Shown here: positions 17,098 to 25,873 of the stretch, in pieces
Numbering within the stretch: position 1 is the stretch's first letter
How the letters are laid out: the number at the start of each line of letters is the position of its first letter
The notes under the pieces: generated by a model
Database searches by the model: none
Told to the model about the DNA's origin: nothing
What the model saw: the letters and a program-made list of their open reading frames with translations, nothing else
Source of the DNA: Fidelibacterota bacterium MT.SAG.3
Lineage (GTDB): Bacteria; Fidelibacterota; SORT01
Assembly (NCBI GenBank): GCA_004402895.1
Contig: SORT01000009.1
Coordinates: 1 to 57,929, forward strand
DNA: 57,929 nucleotides
Reading direction: 5' to 3'
Position numbers and translations under genes: made by a program

Positions 17098-18197
17098 CTC
17101 AATTTGAATGTGCTTAAACTGATTATTGCGGAGAGGATACCTATTATCCAGAACCGCACGACTATCTTCGATTCGTCCATCCCTTTCAACTCGAAGTGAT
17201 GATGGATCGGAGCCATCTTAAAAAACCGAACTCCTTCGCCGAATTTTCTTTTTGTGTATCTGAAATACAAAACCTGAATGACCACCGAGAGTGTTTCCAT
17301 CAAAAAAACCGAGCCGACGAATACGAGTAGAATTTCCTTTTTGATCAAAATAGCCGCAACTCCGAGCGCCCCGCCGAGCGCCAGCGCTCCCGTGTCACCC
17401 ATGATAACCTGCGCGGGTTTACTGTTGAACCAGAGAAATCCGAGCGTCGCTCCCACCATAGCGGAGAGGAAGACGGTCATTTCACCCGAACCTGCAAGAT
17501 AATCTATATAGAGATAGTTGGCGATTATCGAGTTACCGGTCGCGTAAGCCATGACGGTAAAAGCGAGAGCGGCGATACAAACGAGTCCGGTCGCAAGTCC
17601 GTCAAGCCCGTCGGTTAGATTGACCGCGTTTGAGAACCATGTAACCGCGAATACGACCATCGGAATATAGAAAACGCCGTAATCTATCTGATAACCTTTA
17701 AAGAAGGGGAGGTAGCTGCGGGTACCGACCGATTCCCATTCGGGGGAGAAGTAAACTATACTGCCGATTATCAAGCCGAGCGTAATCTGTCCGAAGAGTT
17801 TATATCTTGCTACAAGTCCTTTTTCGATCTTTTTAACGACCTTTAGATAATCGTCAAGCCAGCCGACGAACCCCATCCAGCAAGTTGCAAAGAGCGCGAG
17901 TTGAACGTAATGATTAAACAGATCAGCCCAAAGAAGTGTCGGCAGAATGATGGCGGTCAGTATCAAAAGTCCCCCCATCGTTGGCGTGCCCTTTTTCGCT
18001 TGATGAGATTCCGGTCCGTCAGACCTTATCTCTTCTCCGAGTCCATGTTTATGCAAGAGTCTGATGACGAACGGACCGACCATAAAACTGATGAGCAAGG
18101 CGCTGACCGCCGCGCCGGCGCTTCTGAAAGTTATATATTGAAAAACATTGAACCCTGAAAAGTAATCTCTCAATGGATATAAAAGATGAAACAGCAT
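17094..18197 (-). CDS. mraY: Phospho-MurNAc-pentapeptide transferase MraY
   Basis: 367 residues, polytopic inner-membrane enzyme that makes lipid I from UDP-MurNAc-pentapeptide and undecaprenyl phosphate. The catalytic Asp motifs are visible: GWLDDYLKVV, NAVNLTDGLDGLATG and the late MAPIHHHFELKG. About ten transmembrane helices. The start shares one base with the murF stop, and the stop overlaps murD by 4 bases. Confidence 0.98.
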   Translation of the reverse strand: MLFHLLYPLRDYFSGFNVFQYITFRSAGAAVSALLISFMVGPFVIRLLHKHGLGEEIRSDGPESHQAKKGTPTMGGLLILTAIILPTLLWADLFNHYVQLALFATCWMGFVGWLDDYLKVVKKIEKGLVARYKLFGQITLGLIIGSIVYFSPEWESVGTRSYLPFFKGYQIDYGVFYIPMVVFAVTWFSNAVNLTDGLDGLATGLVCIAALAFTVMAYATGNSIIANYLYIDYLAGSGEMTVFLSAMVGATLGFLWFNSKPAQVIMGDTGALALGGALGVAAILIKKEILLVFVGSVFLMETLSVVIQVLYFRYTKRKFGEGVRFFKMAPIHHHFELKGMDESKIVVRFWIIGILSAIISLSTFKLR

Positions 18198-19567
18198 CAG
18201 TTGGCGCTCCCGGTCATAAGATTTATCACGTCTTCCATTTGCATACCGCGCGAGCCTTTAACGAGTATCATATCACCGGGACTTGAAAAATCCATAAGCC
18301 TCTCGGTCATTTCTTCCTTGCTTTCAAAGTGAACTGCTTCCTTGCTGCCCTCTTTTTGCACTTCGTCTATCGTTGCCTTCGTTTCCGTACCGTAAGCGTA
18401 AACAGCGTCGAACCCCGCAGCTGACAGCTTTCTTCCTACCTGCCTGTGCTCTTCTTCGCTGTGAGAGCCTAATTCGAGCATGTCTCCTATAACGACTATC
18501 TTTTTGGAAGAAGAAGCGAATGCCGAGAGCGAATTCAGCGCCAATTGCACAGAAGCCGGATTTGCGTTATAGGTGTCGTCAATGACTATTCTTCCTGCAA
18601 CTTCTAACCGGCTCATACGACCCTTAAACCCCTTGTAAGACTCGATAGCTTCACAGATGTCGGGAAGCGGCACGGCAAATTTCAAACCGATAGCCGCCGC
18701 CGCAATGGCGTTCTCAGCCATTTTTTCGCCCAAAACATTCAAAGTGAAAGGTTCGCAGCCGTTGAATTCAACAACGGCGCGTGAATCATCCTCGATTCTC
18801 AGTATCTTTCCACGCATATCGGCGTCTACATGGAGACTGTAAGTTAATTGTTTATCTAAATTTTCGGCTAACGCCTTGATATGCGAATCGTCAATATTCA
18901 CGATGGCGGTCCCACCGACCGCCATACCGGTGAACAGTTCACCTTTTGCTTTCGCAACCCGGTCAACACTTCCGAAAAATTCTGTATGCGCCAACTCTAC
19001 ATTGGTGATGAGAGCGACGTCCGGTTCGGCGATAGAGCAGAGATAGGTCATTTCGCCGGGATGGTTAATTCCCATTTCAATTACAGCATAATCCGTGGAG
19101 TCATTCATTTCAAGCAGAGTGAGGGGGACCCCGATATGATTATTCAAATTTCCTTTGGTCTTGTGGACATTCCCGATCTTTGACAGAACAAGAGCGGTCA
19201 TCTCTTTAACGGTTGTCTTGCCGTTCGATCCGCTGATGCCTACTATCGGTTGCTTTTTCAAATTCCGGTGCATATTGGCGTATTGACCGAGAAAGAGCAG
19301 AGTGTCGACAAAAGTGTAAACACCGATCGATTCATTGATCGGAAGATCATTCTCAGAATTCCATTTTCGTGAGACAACGACCGCGGCTGCTCCGTTAGAG
19401 ATAGCGGATTCAAGAAAATCGTGACCGTCGAAATTGTCTCCCTTCAGCGCGATGAACAATTTTCCCTCGCTGACACTTCTGGAGTCGATAGACACGCCCG
19501 TAAGTTCTCCGCCGAACTGCTGTAGTTCGGTCAAACCTTTCATCTCTTTAAGAGAAGCGAAACTCAT
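18197..19567 (-). CDS. murF: UDP-N-acetylmuramoyl-tripeptide--D-Ala-D-Ala ligase MurF
   Basis: 456 residues, attaches D-Ala-D-Ala to the UDP-MurNAc-tripeptide. GVSIDSRSVSEGKLFIALKG marks the MurE/F N-terminal domain, GISGSNGKTTVKEM is the P-loop (113-119), and DDTYNANPASV in the C-terminal part is the MurF signature. Its substrate needs a D-Ala-D-Ala ligase, but no ddl gene is present in this cluster, so ddl must be elsewhere. Overlaps murE by 4 bases. Confidence 0.97.
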   Translation of the reverse strand: MSFASLKEMKGLTELQQFGGELTGVSIDSRSVSEGKLFIALKGDNFDGHDFLESAISNGAAAVVVSRKWNSENDLPINESIGVYTFVDTLLFLGQYANMHRNLKKQPIVGISGSNGKTTVKEMTALVLSKIGNVHKTKGNLNNHIGVPLTLLEMNDSTDYAVIEMGINHPGEMTYLCSIAEPDVALITNVELAHTEFFGSVDRVAKAKGELFTGMAVGGTAIVNIDDSHIKALAENLDKQLTYSLHVDADMRGKILRIEDDSRAVVEFNGCEPFTLNVLGEKMAENAIAAAAIGLKFAVPLPDICEAIESYKGFKGRMSRLEVAGRIVIDDTYNANPASVQLALNSLSAFASSSKKIVVIGDMLELGSHSEEEHRQVGRKLSAAGFDAVYAYGTETKATIDEVQKEGSKEAVHFESKEEMTERLMDFSSPGDMILVKGSRGMQMEDVINLMTGSAN

Positions 19568-21027
19568 ATATTCATTTCATCCATAAGCTCTATCAGTACC
19601 TCTTTGTCGCTAAACTTGGTCCTGACTCCCATCACTTCCTGATACGCTTCATGACCTTTGCCGGCTATCAGCACTACATCACCCGTTGCGGCGATCTTCA
19701 ATGCCCTCTTCAGAGCAGCGCGCCTATCAGGTATTGACTCGAACAGCGCTTTTGAAACTATTCCCGTCAGTATTTCACTTATAACAGCTTCAGGTTTCTC
19801 ACCACGTGGATTGTCGGATGTGATGATCGTAAAATCGGAAAGGGTGGAGGCAACTTCTCCCATGAGAGGTCTTTTTTCTCTGTCCCTGTCACCGCCGCAG
19901 CCGAAAACCGTTATGAGTTTCCCGCTGCCGCTCAGAATCTCACGAGAGGCGTTAATGGCATTTTTCAAAGCGTCCGGCGTGTGCGCGTAATCCACGAGAA
20001 CGGTGAAATCCGATTCAATTGAGATCTTTTCGAGTCTGCCCGGAATTTGAGGAAGATCACTGAGGTCACTGCCTGGTTCGGCTCCCACAGTCTCCGCGGC
20101 GGCATAAGCTGCCATAAGGTTATAAATATTGAATTCGCCGATCAACGAAGATTTTATCTCGGTTTCAGCGTCAGGTGTAATGAGATTGAGCCGTAATCCG
20201 TCCGGCGAGTAAGAATACGAGAGCGCATGATAATCAGCTGTCGAATCTGACAGCGAATAAGTGATGAGTCCGGCGGGGGAGGAAGAAACCATTTTCTCCC
20301 AGGCGGGATCGTCTTTGTTCAAGATCGCCTTAGCGGAGGAACTCAAGTCACTGAAAAGCATCGCTTTTGACTCTCTGTATGAATCGAAATCACCATGAAA
20401 ATCGAGGTGGTCGTGCGTCAGATTAGTGAAAAGAGCCACGTCAAAGGCAAGCCCCGCAGTCCTCTTCATATTCAAGCTATGCGAAGAGACTTCCATTACT
20501 GCATGAGTGGAGCCTGCCTTTAACGCGTCCCGTAAAAATTTGTTGATCTCGGGCGCTTCCGGAGTGGTCAATTTGCTATCGGTCAGGCCGCTGCCAAGAT
20601 CATTTCCAATTGTTCCCATGATAGCTGTCCGGTGTCCGCCCGATTGAAGCAGGTAACGAAGTATGAACGCAGCAGATGTTTTGCCGTTCGTTCCCGTAAT
20701 TCCGATAAGTTTCAGTTCCCGTGAGGGATGACCATGAAATGCTGAGGAGGCAAAAGCAAGAGCCGAGCGGGAATCAGGCGTGATCAAGAGAGGGGCGAAC
20801 GATCTGTCGACAGCTTTCTCTGTAACCACAGCGCTGCAACCCTTTTCTATAGCGTCATCGATAAACTCGGCGCCGTCGAAAGTTCCCCCTGTCAGAGCGA
20901 AATAAACGTCACCCTCCTGAAGCGTGCGCGAATCATATGCAATTCCGCTCACAGGTGTGTCCTGACCCGATTTCAGCGTATATTCTATTCCTTCCATAAT
21001 TTCAAATAGCGTAAGCGTTTCGCTCAC
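19564..21027 (-). CDS. murE: UDP-MurNAc-tripeptide synthetase MurE, meso-DAP type
   Basis: 487 residues, adds the third stem-peptide residue. P-loop GITGTNGKTSAAFILRYL (112-118) and YAHTPDALKNAI are present. The specificity loop reads DNPR (405-408), which in characterised MurE enzymes selects meso-diaminopimelate rather than L-lysine, so the peptidoglycan is predicted to be DAP type. Overlaps ftsI and murF by 4 bases each. Confidence 0.97.
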   Translation of the reverse strand: MSETLTLFEIMEGIEYTLKSGQDTPVSGIAYDSRTLQEGDVYFALTGGTFDGAEFIDDAIEKGCSAVVTEKAVDRSFAPLLITPDSRSALAFASSAFHGHPSRELKLIGITGTNGKTSAAFILRYLLQSGGHRTAIMGTIGNDLGSGLTDSKLTTPEAPEINKFLRDALKAGSTHAVMEVSSHSLNMKRTAGLAFDVALFTNLTHDHLDFHGDFDSYRESKAMLFSDLSSSAKAILNKDDPAWEKMVSSSPAGLITYSLSDSTADYHALSYSYSPDGLRLNLITPDAETEIKSSLIGEFNIYNLMAAYAAAETVGAEPGSDLSDLPQIPGRLEKISIESDFTVLVDYAHTPDALKNAINASREILSGSGKLITVFGCGGDRDREKRPLMGEVASTLSDFTIITSDNPRGEKPEAVISEILTGIVSKALFESIPDRRAALKRALKIAATGDVVLIAGKGHEAYQEVMGVRTKFSDKEVLIELMDEMNI

Positions 21028-23042
21028 TCCGATTCTTGCCCCATTGTTAATAGCACTTCGCTTCCGATGACGATGCGCTCTCCGGCAGACGGTCTCTGCT
21101 TCTTTACAATACCGCTTCCTGAGAATTTCGGATTCAAATTTCGCTCGCCTAAGATCTTCAGTGCATATCTGAGGCTCATCCCCTTAACGTTCGGCATGAT
21201 GTTGCTCGGAACGGTTTCATCATGCAAATTCTGTTTTGGTTCTACATATCTGACAGTTTGAAGGCTCATAAAAGAGTTTTCCTGTTTCGCCTCTTCCCGA
21301 AGCGGTGAATTCGACCGCTCGATCTTTGTTGAAGTCCCGGAGACGAAAAGATGCGGGTTTGCATTCGCAATCCGTGTAAATATCTTTTTCACTATCGGAG
21401 CGGCGACCTCTCCTCCGTAGGGAAGGTATGTTTTAGGATCATCCACAATTATCAGGCAGAGAAATTCAGGATCTTCTGCGGGAAAAAACGCCACAAATGA
21501 AGCATAGTAATCGTTTGAGTGCTTACCGTCGATAATTTTCTGAGAAGTTCCGGATTTTCCCGCCACCCGGAATCCCCTCATATACGCCTTCTTTCCCGTT
21601 CCTACTTTTACCACTCCGAGAAATAATTCTTTAAGCTTTTCGGAAGTTTCGGGCGACATCACCCGCCGGATGACCTTTACATCATCAGAGAAATCAACAC
21701 TGCCGTCGCTCGATTTGGCGGAACGGATTATCTGAGGTTTAAGAAGATATCCTCCATTTGCCGCCGCTGCGTAAGCCATTGCGAGCTGGAGCGGAGTGAC
21801 CGAGACTTCATACCCGATAGCGACCTCAGCTAAGGAGAGCGCAGACCATTTTTTCAATTCTCTCAGGATCCCGTTCGATTCGCCGTCTAAAGAGAGTCCC
21901 GTTTTATTTCCGAATCCGAACGATCTCGCCATTTTGTAAATATTCTCCCGACCGGCGTTTTGAGCTACCTTTATGACTCCCACGTTACTTGAATTATAGA
22001 ATACCTGATTGAACGTCAGCCAGCCGTAAGGTTTATGGTCGGAAATCGAAACATTCAGTATATCTATCTTTCCGTTTTCGCAGAAGATGAGGTCCGAATC
22101 GTTGTATAGATTATGTTCGATCGCGGTTGTAGCGGTAACGAGTTTGAAAGTCGACCCCGGTTCGTAAATATCGGTGATCGTTCTGTTCTTATAGTTAGCA
22201 ACGGGATATTTCGTATACTCGTTCGGATTGAAACCGGGCGCGCTCGCCATAGCAAGCAGTTCACCCGTACGAGGCTGTAAGATAATACCGATAACATTTT
22301 CAGCCTTTTTACTCTTGTAGGCCGAGAGTATTTCTTCCTGGAGAATTATTTGATATTCACGGTCTAACGTGAGGATCAGATCGCCGCCCGGGATCGGCTC
22401 AACAGTGCGGGAAAGGAGACCGGAGAGATCTCTGCCCTTGCCATCGATCTTGAAACTCTTATGACCGTCGGTTCCTTTGAGGAATTCATCATACGTTTTT
22501 TCGATTCCTTCTATACCTCTGTTGTCTATATCGGTAAAACCGATGACCTGAGCGCCAATTTCGTCATACGGATAAAAGCGTTTACTCTGCTTGATCGCCG
22601 AAATACCTTTAAAATCATGCCTTATAATAGCCAGACCCTTAGCCGGAGCGACCTTTCGCTCCATCCAGACGAAATTTTTGTCGGTCGATAGCTTCTCCAT
22701 ATAGTAGGAGGTGGATTTCCCGAAAGTTTCGCTGAAAACCTTCGCCATAAGCTCGGGATTCTCGACAACAGGGGGGTGCGCTCCCAAGTCATAATGCGGC
22801 AGATTCATCGTCAAAGCGGTTCCGTTTCTGTCTCTTATCGTACCGCGTTCCGCTACAAGCAGCAGTTCCTGATTATAAAGGTTATTCCGCACCAGCTGCA
22901 CGCTCTCATGGTTCACTACCTGCAGCCAAAAGAGCTTGCCCATTATCAACAACCATCCGGCTAAAACAATGACAGACAGAACAGCAAGACGAATGTTCAC
23001 TTTTGAACTTTTTTTCTTTAATGTTCTACTTTTTCGTTTCAC
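21024..23042 (-). CDS. ftsI: Septal transpeptidase FtsI (PBP3) with C-terminal PASTA domain
   Basis: 672 residues. A basic N-terminus and one membrane helix (about 19-38) anchor it; the dimerisation domain begins RGTIRDRNGTALTMN. The transpeptidase has the three active-site motifs: Ser297-Thr-Phe-Lys300, SSN (351-353) and KSGT (496-499). After about residue 612 comes a PASTA-like domain (MPNVKGMSLRYALKILGER), which is absent from E. coli FtsI but common in Gram-positives and FCB bacteria. It cross-links septal peptidoglycan with FtsW. It follows ftsL by one base. Confidence 0.95.
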   Translation of the reverse strand: MKRKSRTLKKKSSKVNIRLAVLSVIVLAGWLLIMGKLFWLQVVNHESVQLVRNNLYNQELLLVAERGTIRDRNGTALTMNLPHYDLGAHPPVVENPELMAKVFSETFGKSTSYYMEKLSTDKNFVWMERKVAPAKGLAIIRHDFKGISAIKQSKRFYPYDEIGAQVIGFTDIDNRGIEGIEKTYDEFLKGTDGHKSFKIDGKGRDLSGLLSRTVEPIPGGDLILTLDREYQIILQEEILSAYKSKKAENVIGIILQPRTGELLAMASAPGFNPNEYTKYPVANYKNRTITDIYEPGSTFKLVTATTAIEHNLYNDSDLIFCENGKIDILNVSISDHKPYGWLTFNQVFYNSSNVGVIKVAQNAGRENIYKMARSFGFGNKTGLSLDGESNGILRELKKWSALSLAEVAIGYEVSVTPLQLAMAYAAAANGGYLLKPQIIRSAKSSDGSVDFSDDVKVIRRVMSPETSEKLKELFLGVVKVGTGKKAYMRGFRVAGKSGTSQKIIDGKHSNDYYASFVAFFPAEDPEFLCLIIVDDPKTYLPYGGEVAAPIVKKIFTRIANANPHLFVSGTSTKIERSNSPLREEAKQENSFMSLQTVRYVEPKQNLHDETVPSNIMPNVKGMSLRYALKILGERNLNPKFSGSGIVKKQRPSAGERIVIGSEVLLTMGQESE

Positions 23043-23043
23043 T

Positions 23044-23415
23044 CTATCTGCCCTTGCTATAATGATTTACAGAAACTTCATTAACTCTTGCGGCAAGTCT
23101 GATAGGCTCCGGTTCCGGGAAGACCATATCTAATTCGTTCTTTGCTTTGTCGGTGATCCTGTCCGACCGGGAGAGATGTGCGATCTCCGCATCGAGCAGG
23201 TTCAGCGCCGTGCGGTTTTTCGACAGTTCCTTGCTCAAAATTGAGATATCGTTCAGAGTGGCGGTGACCTCATTATTCAGCCAAACGTAGCCGATCATCA
23301 GAGCGAATGAACTGATAGTAAGGAAAATGAAGCCTATTGCCGAACCCTCGCCCTTCTTTTTGGCGAGTTTGGCTCTCTTCGGGCGTTTGATTCCTTTATT
23401 TAACGATTTTAGCAT
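23044..23415 (-). CDS. ftsL: FtsL-like cell division protein
   Basis: 123 residues, called mainly by position between rsmH and ftsI because FtsL sequences are poorly conserved. It has the right architecture: a very basic cytoplasmic N-terminus (about 1-26), one transmembrane helix (GFIFLTISSFALMIGYVWL) and a heptad-like periplasmic coiled coil (about 50-105) that would pair with FtsB. Stop is 3 bases from rsmH and 1 base from ftsI, so it is part of the same transcript. Confidence 0.8.
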   Translation of the reverse strand: MLKSLNKGIKRPKRAKLAKKKGEGSAIGFIFLTISSFALMIGYVWLNNEVTATLNDISILSKELSKNRTALNLLDAEIAHLSRSDRITDKAKNELDMVFPEPEPIRLAARVNEVSVNHYSKGR

Positions 23416-23418
23416 TTT

Positions 23419-24363
23419 CTACAATTTCTCCGCTGCTCTCAACCGGGCGCTCCTCGAACGGGGATTACGTTCGATTTCCGATCCGGTCGGCTTTATCACC
23501 TTTTTGGTGAGTAATTTCAATTCTTTCACCTGTTCTCTATAGCCTGTAGGGCTTTCAGGGTCTTGTATGTGAGATTTAGAAAGATCCCGCAGCAAATTTT
23601 TGACTATCCGGTCCTCGAGGGAGTGATAGGAGAGAACAACGATCCTTCCTCCTTTTTTCAGCAGTTTTATTGCGGCTGTTAGACCCTCTTCGAGGCTTGA
23701 AAGCTCGTTATTTACCGCTATCCGCAGCGCCTGAAAGACCCGCGCGAGCGATTTCGTCTTCATATTTCCCATTATGACCCTCTTAACGATAGAAGAGAGG
23801 TCGGAGGTGGTTCTGAGCTGTGATTCTTTCTGAAAATTGACTATCGCAGTCGCTATCTTTCTGCTGTGCCGTTCTTCACCATATTCGTAAATGAGATCCG
23901 CTAACTCTCTTTCTGTCAGCGATTTAATCAAATCGGCTGCACTGATCCCTGAATCCTGATCCATCCTCATATCGAGAGGACCATCCGAGGAGAAGGAGAA
24001 GCCGCGTTCCGGAAGATCTAACTGAGTGGAAGAGACGCCGAGGTCGAGTAGAACGCCGTCAACGCCCTTAATACCTCTCCGTTCTGCGATCTCGTTCATC
24101 ATCGAGAAGTTGCCCTGAAATAACTCAACCTTTGCAGTGGAGTCCTTGAATCGTTCTTTGCAATATTCAATTGCGGTTGCATCTTTGTCAATCCCTATGT
24201 AAAGGGCTTTATCGGTTAGTCTGTCAAGTATAACTTCAGCGTGACCGCCACCTCCGATAGTTCCGTCAATATAAACCCCATCCGGGTTTATGGTTAAAAA
24301 CTCTGTTACTTCTTCCGCCATAACCGGGGTGTGTCTTTCATTTCCGCTGAAATCAGACCCCAT
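23419..24363 (-). CDS. rsmH: 16S rRNA (cytosine1402-N4)-methyltransferase RsmH
   Basis: 314 residues, formerly mraW. Uses S-adenosylmethionine to methylate C1402 in the decoding centre. The start HTPVMAEEVTEFL is the family hallmark, the SAM loop is YIDGTIGGGGHAE, and GVLLDLGVSSTQLD, GPLDMRMDQ and VVLSYHSLEDRIVK follow in family order. It is second in the dcw operon, 11 bases after mraZ. Confidence 0.97.
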   Translation of the reverse strand: MGSDFSGNERHTPVMAEEVTEFLTINPDGVYIDGTIGGGGHAEVILDRLTDKALYIGIDKDATAIEYCKERFKDSTAKVELFQGNFSMMNEIAERRGIKGVDGVLLDLGVSSTQLDLPERGFSFSSDGPLDMRMDQDSGISAADLIKSLTERELADLIYEYGEERHSRKIATAIVNFQKESQLRTTSDLSSIVKRVIMGNMKTKSLARVFQALRIAVNNELSSLEEGLTAAIKLLKKGGRIVVLSYHSLEDRIVKNLLRDLSKSHIQDPESPTGYREQVKELKLLTKKVIKPTGSEIERNPRSRSARLRAAEKL

Positions 24364-24374
24364 GACGGATTCAA

Positions 24375-24848
24375 CTATAAAACTATCTTTTCGGCGAGAG
24401 CCGCTAACTGCTCTTCGGTCAACTTTTCGTCGTCCGAACTCTTCTTATCCAGCTCTCCCGGATCCCAAATCTCTATTTGTTTCAACATTCCGATAATGAC
24501 GGCGTCATTGGTCAAGCCTGCAACTTCGAGGAGGCTTTTAGGTATCGTTATCCTCCCCTGGCTGTCATATCTGCAAATGGTGGCGTACCGTGTCAAATCT
24601 CTAAGCCATTTCTGATCTATAGGGTTCATTCGAAGGAGTTTCCTGGTCAGATTTTCTTCGAACAGTGACCATTCCTCAAAAGGCATGGCGACAAGGCATT
24701 TATCCTTAGCAATACTCTTCGAAATAACAAAAGTCCTGTTATTCGCGGGGTGCAGTACCTTTCTGAAAGGGGCAGGTACATTGACTCTGCCTTTTTCATC
24801 TATCGTGTACCGATACTCACCTAAAAATGAATTGGGTTCGGGTGTCAT
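24375..24848 (-). CDS. mraZ: Transcriptional regulator MraZ
   Basis: 157 residues with two AbrB-like swapped-hairpin halves, YTIDEKGRVNVPAPFRKVL (about 13-31) and YDSQGRITIPKSLLEVAGL (about 93-111). MraZ proteins form rings that bind direct repeats upstream of their own operon, usually repressing it. Those repeats are visible here at 24897-24936. It is the first gene of the dcw operon. The ribosome site is weak (AAGG close to the ATG). Confidence 0.96.
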   Translation of the reverse strand: MTPEPNSFLGEYRYTIDEKGRVNVPAPFRKVLHPANNRTFVISKSIAKDKCLVAMPFEEWSLFEENLTRKLLRMNPIDQKWLRDLTRYATICRYDSQGRITIPKSLLEVAGLTNDAVIIGMLKQIEIWDPGELDKKSSDDEKLTEEQLAALAEKIVL

Positions 24849-24896
24849 TACCTTATCTTTATTTAAAATTGCTAATATTTAATTATAAAAAGCGGG

Positions 24897-24936
24897 CTTT
24901 TACCCACAATTACCCCATAACATACACAATTACCCA
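24897..24936 (-). promoter_or_regulatory. MraZ operator, four 10-base boxes
   Basis: Read on the minus strand there are four consecutive 10-base units: TGGGTAATTG, TGTATGTTAT, GGGGTAATTG and TGGGTAAAAG. Three match the TGGG-N6 type MraZ box and one is degenerate. The exact 10-base period places the boxes on one DNA face, as known for MraZ operators. They cover the promoter spacer, the -10 box and the start region, which fits autorepression. Confidence 0.75.
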
Positions 24937-24946
24937 TTGTTGTCAA
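24919..24946 (-). promoter_or_regulatory. Promoter of the dcw operon (Pmra)
   Basis: On the minus strand TTGACA (24946-24941) is followed after 16 bases by TATGTT (24924-24919). The -10 lies inside the second MraZ box. It is about 70 bases upstream of the mraZ start. Confidence 0.65.
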
Positions 24947-25286
24947 GGAAAATATTCATTATATATGAATCTACTTTAACCTAAACCGCTGAAACACTTA
25001 TATAACATAGCATACAACAAATAAACTTTTTTCGGCTTTACTTGAATTGAAAGGGCGAATTACCCTCTGCTACTGAATTAAGCTATCCGCACTTAATGGA
25101 GTTGTTTAACTACATACTGAGTGTTGATAACTTCTATGAGTATATATGGTATTGGTAGGGGGAAGTGGGAGTGCGGGTTAGGGCTTGCGATAGTCCCGCC
25201 ATCGGCGCGGTTCTAATCGCACGGCACGTGATAGATTTCCCTCTTATCAGAGGGAAATTTGATCGCATCATAGATGCGATATTTTC

Positions 25287-25313
25287 GCGGTCAGGATAAA
25301 TCCTGACTCGCAC
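25287..25313. repeat. R3 palindromic repeat, copy 2
   Basis: GTCAGGAT/ATCCTGAC type hairpin flanked by GCG and TCGCAC. Same frame of flanking bases as copy 1. Confidence 0.7.
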
Positions 25314-25331
25314 GGTGCTTGATAAAGTTGT

Positions 25332-25354
25332 GGCAGTCAGGACTTGTCCTGACG
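25332..25354. repeat. R3 palindromic repeat, copy 3
   Basis: GTCAGGAC TT GTCCTGAC, a perfect 8-bp stem followed by GCTTTT. The arms differ from copies 1 and 2 but remain complementary. Confidence 0.7.
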
Positions 25355-25373
25355 CTTTTAGAAAGAGGTTGTT

Positions 25374-25399
25374 CGGTCAGGGCAAGCCCTAACCCGCAC
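25374..25399. repeat. R3 palindromic repeat, copy 4
   Basis: GTCAGGGC AA GCCCTAAC followed by CCGCAC. One G-T type mismatch in the stem. Confidence 0.65.
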
Positions 25400-25420
25400 T
25401 TAAAAAGCGGCATCGCCGCT
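25400..25420 (-). terminator. Terminator at the arfB stop codon
   Basis: Minus strand AGCGGC GAT GCCGCT followed by TTTTT. The stem begins within the arfB stop codon. Confidence 0.75.
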
Positions 25421-25842
25421 CAATCATCATCTTTGACATTGCCGCGGAGGCGTTTTAGATTGCCTCTTGCTTTCTTATTTCTCAGTCGTTTTTCTTTAGA
25501 GGCGGCGGTCGGTCTGGTTTTACGGCGCGGTTTCGGTTTGTGGAGCGCTTTTAGTATCAGCGTTTTAAGCCGTTCCAACGCTTCCGCTCGGTTCTGCGAT
25601 TGCGAGCGTGAAGTGCGCGCGTCGATCAGAAGAATGCCTTCTGAATTGACTCTTTTTCCAGCCAACTTTATCAGTCTCTGTTTAATTTCGTCCGGGATGG
25701 AGGTGGAGTTACGAATATCGAAGCGGAGTTGAACCGCAGATGCTACTTTGTTGACGTTTTGTCCGCCCGGTCCGGATGAGCGCACAAAATCGAAACGGAT
25801 TTCGGCGGTTTTTATTGTTATATCAGAGTTTATTTCGAGCAT
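25420..25842 (-). CDS. arfB: Alternative ribosome-rescue factor ArfB (peptidyl-tRNA hydrolase)
   Basis: 140 residues. The catalytic GGQ is at 26-28 in SSGPGGQNVNKV, with the RF-1-like domain extending to about residue 105. The C-terminal tail (about 105-140) is strongly basic (KPKPRRKTRPTAASKEKRL), as needed to enter the empty mRNA channel of stalled ribosomes. Short length without a codon-recognition domain separates it from RF1/RF2. Frees ribosomes on non-stop mRNA. A hairpin terminator overlaps its stop. It is 31 bases downstream of the kinase gene and may share its transcript. Confidence 0.93.
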   Translation of the reverse strand: MLEINSDITIKTAEIRFDFVRSSGPGGQNVNKVASAVQLRFDIRNSTSIPDEIKQRLIKLAGKRVNSEGILLIDARTSRSQSQNRAEALERLKTLILKALHKPKPRRKTRPTAASKEKRLRNKKARGNLKRLRGNVKDDD

Positions 25843-25873
25843 TGCAAGTACCGAATGCCTACAAAAGAGTATC

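Larger units (their letters stand above)
24849..25419. other. dcw control region and palindrome-rich gap
   Basis: The right part of the dcw control region (MraZ boxes and promoter, 24897-24946) is followed by about 200 bases without recognised features. Then come clustered palindromes: 25169-25200 (degenerate R3), 25235-25258 (ATTTCCCTCT/AGAGGGAAAT), 25262-25280 (ATCGCATC/GATGCGAT), three R3 copies and the arfB terminator. No gene. Confidence 0.6.

Noticed and set aside
25160-25400. Regular palindrome cluster as a CRISPR array
   Set aside because: Units are unequal, no constant-length spacers exist between identical repeats, and no cas genes are near. The R1 copies are likewise too far apart.
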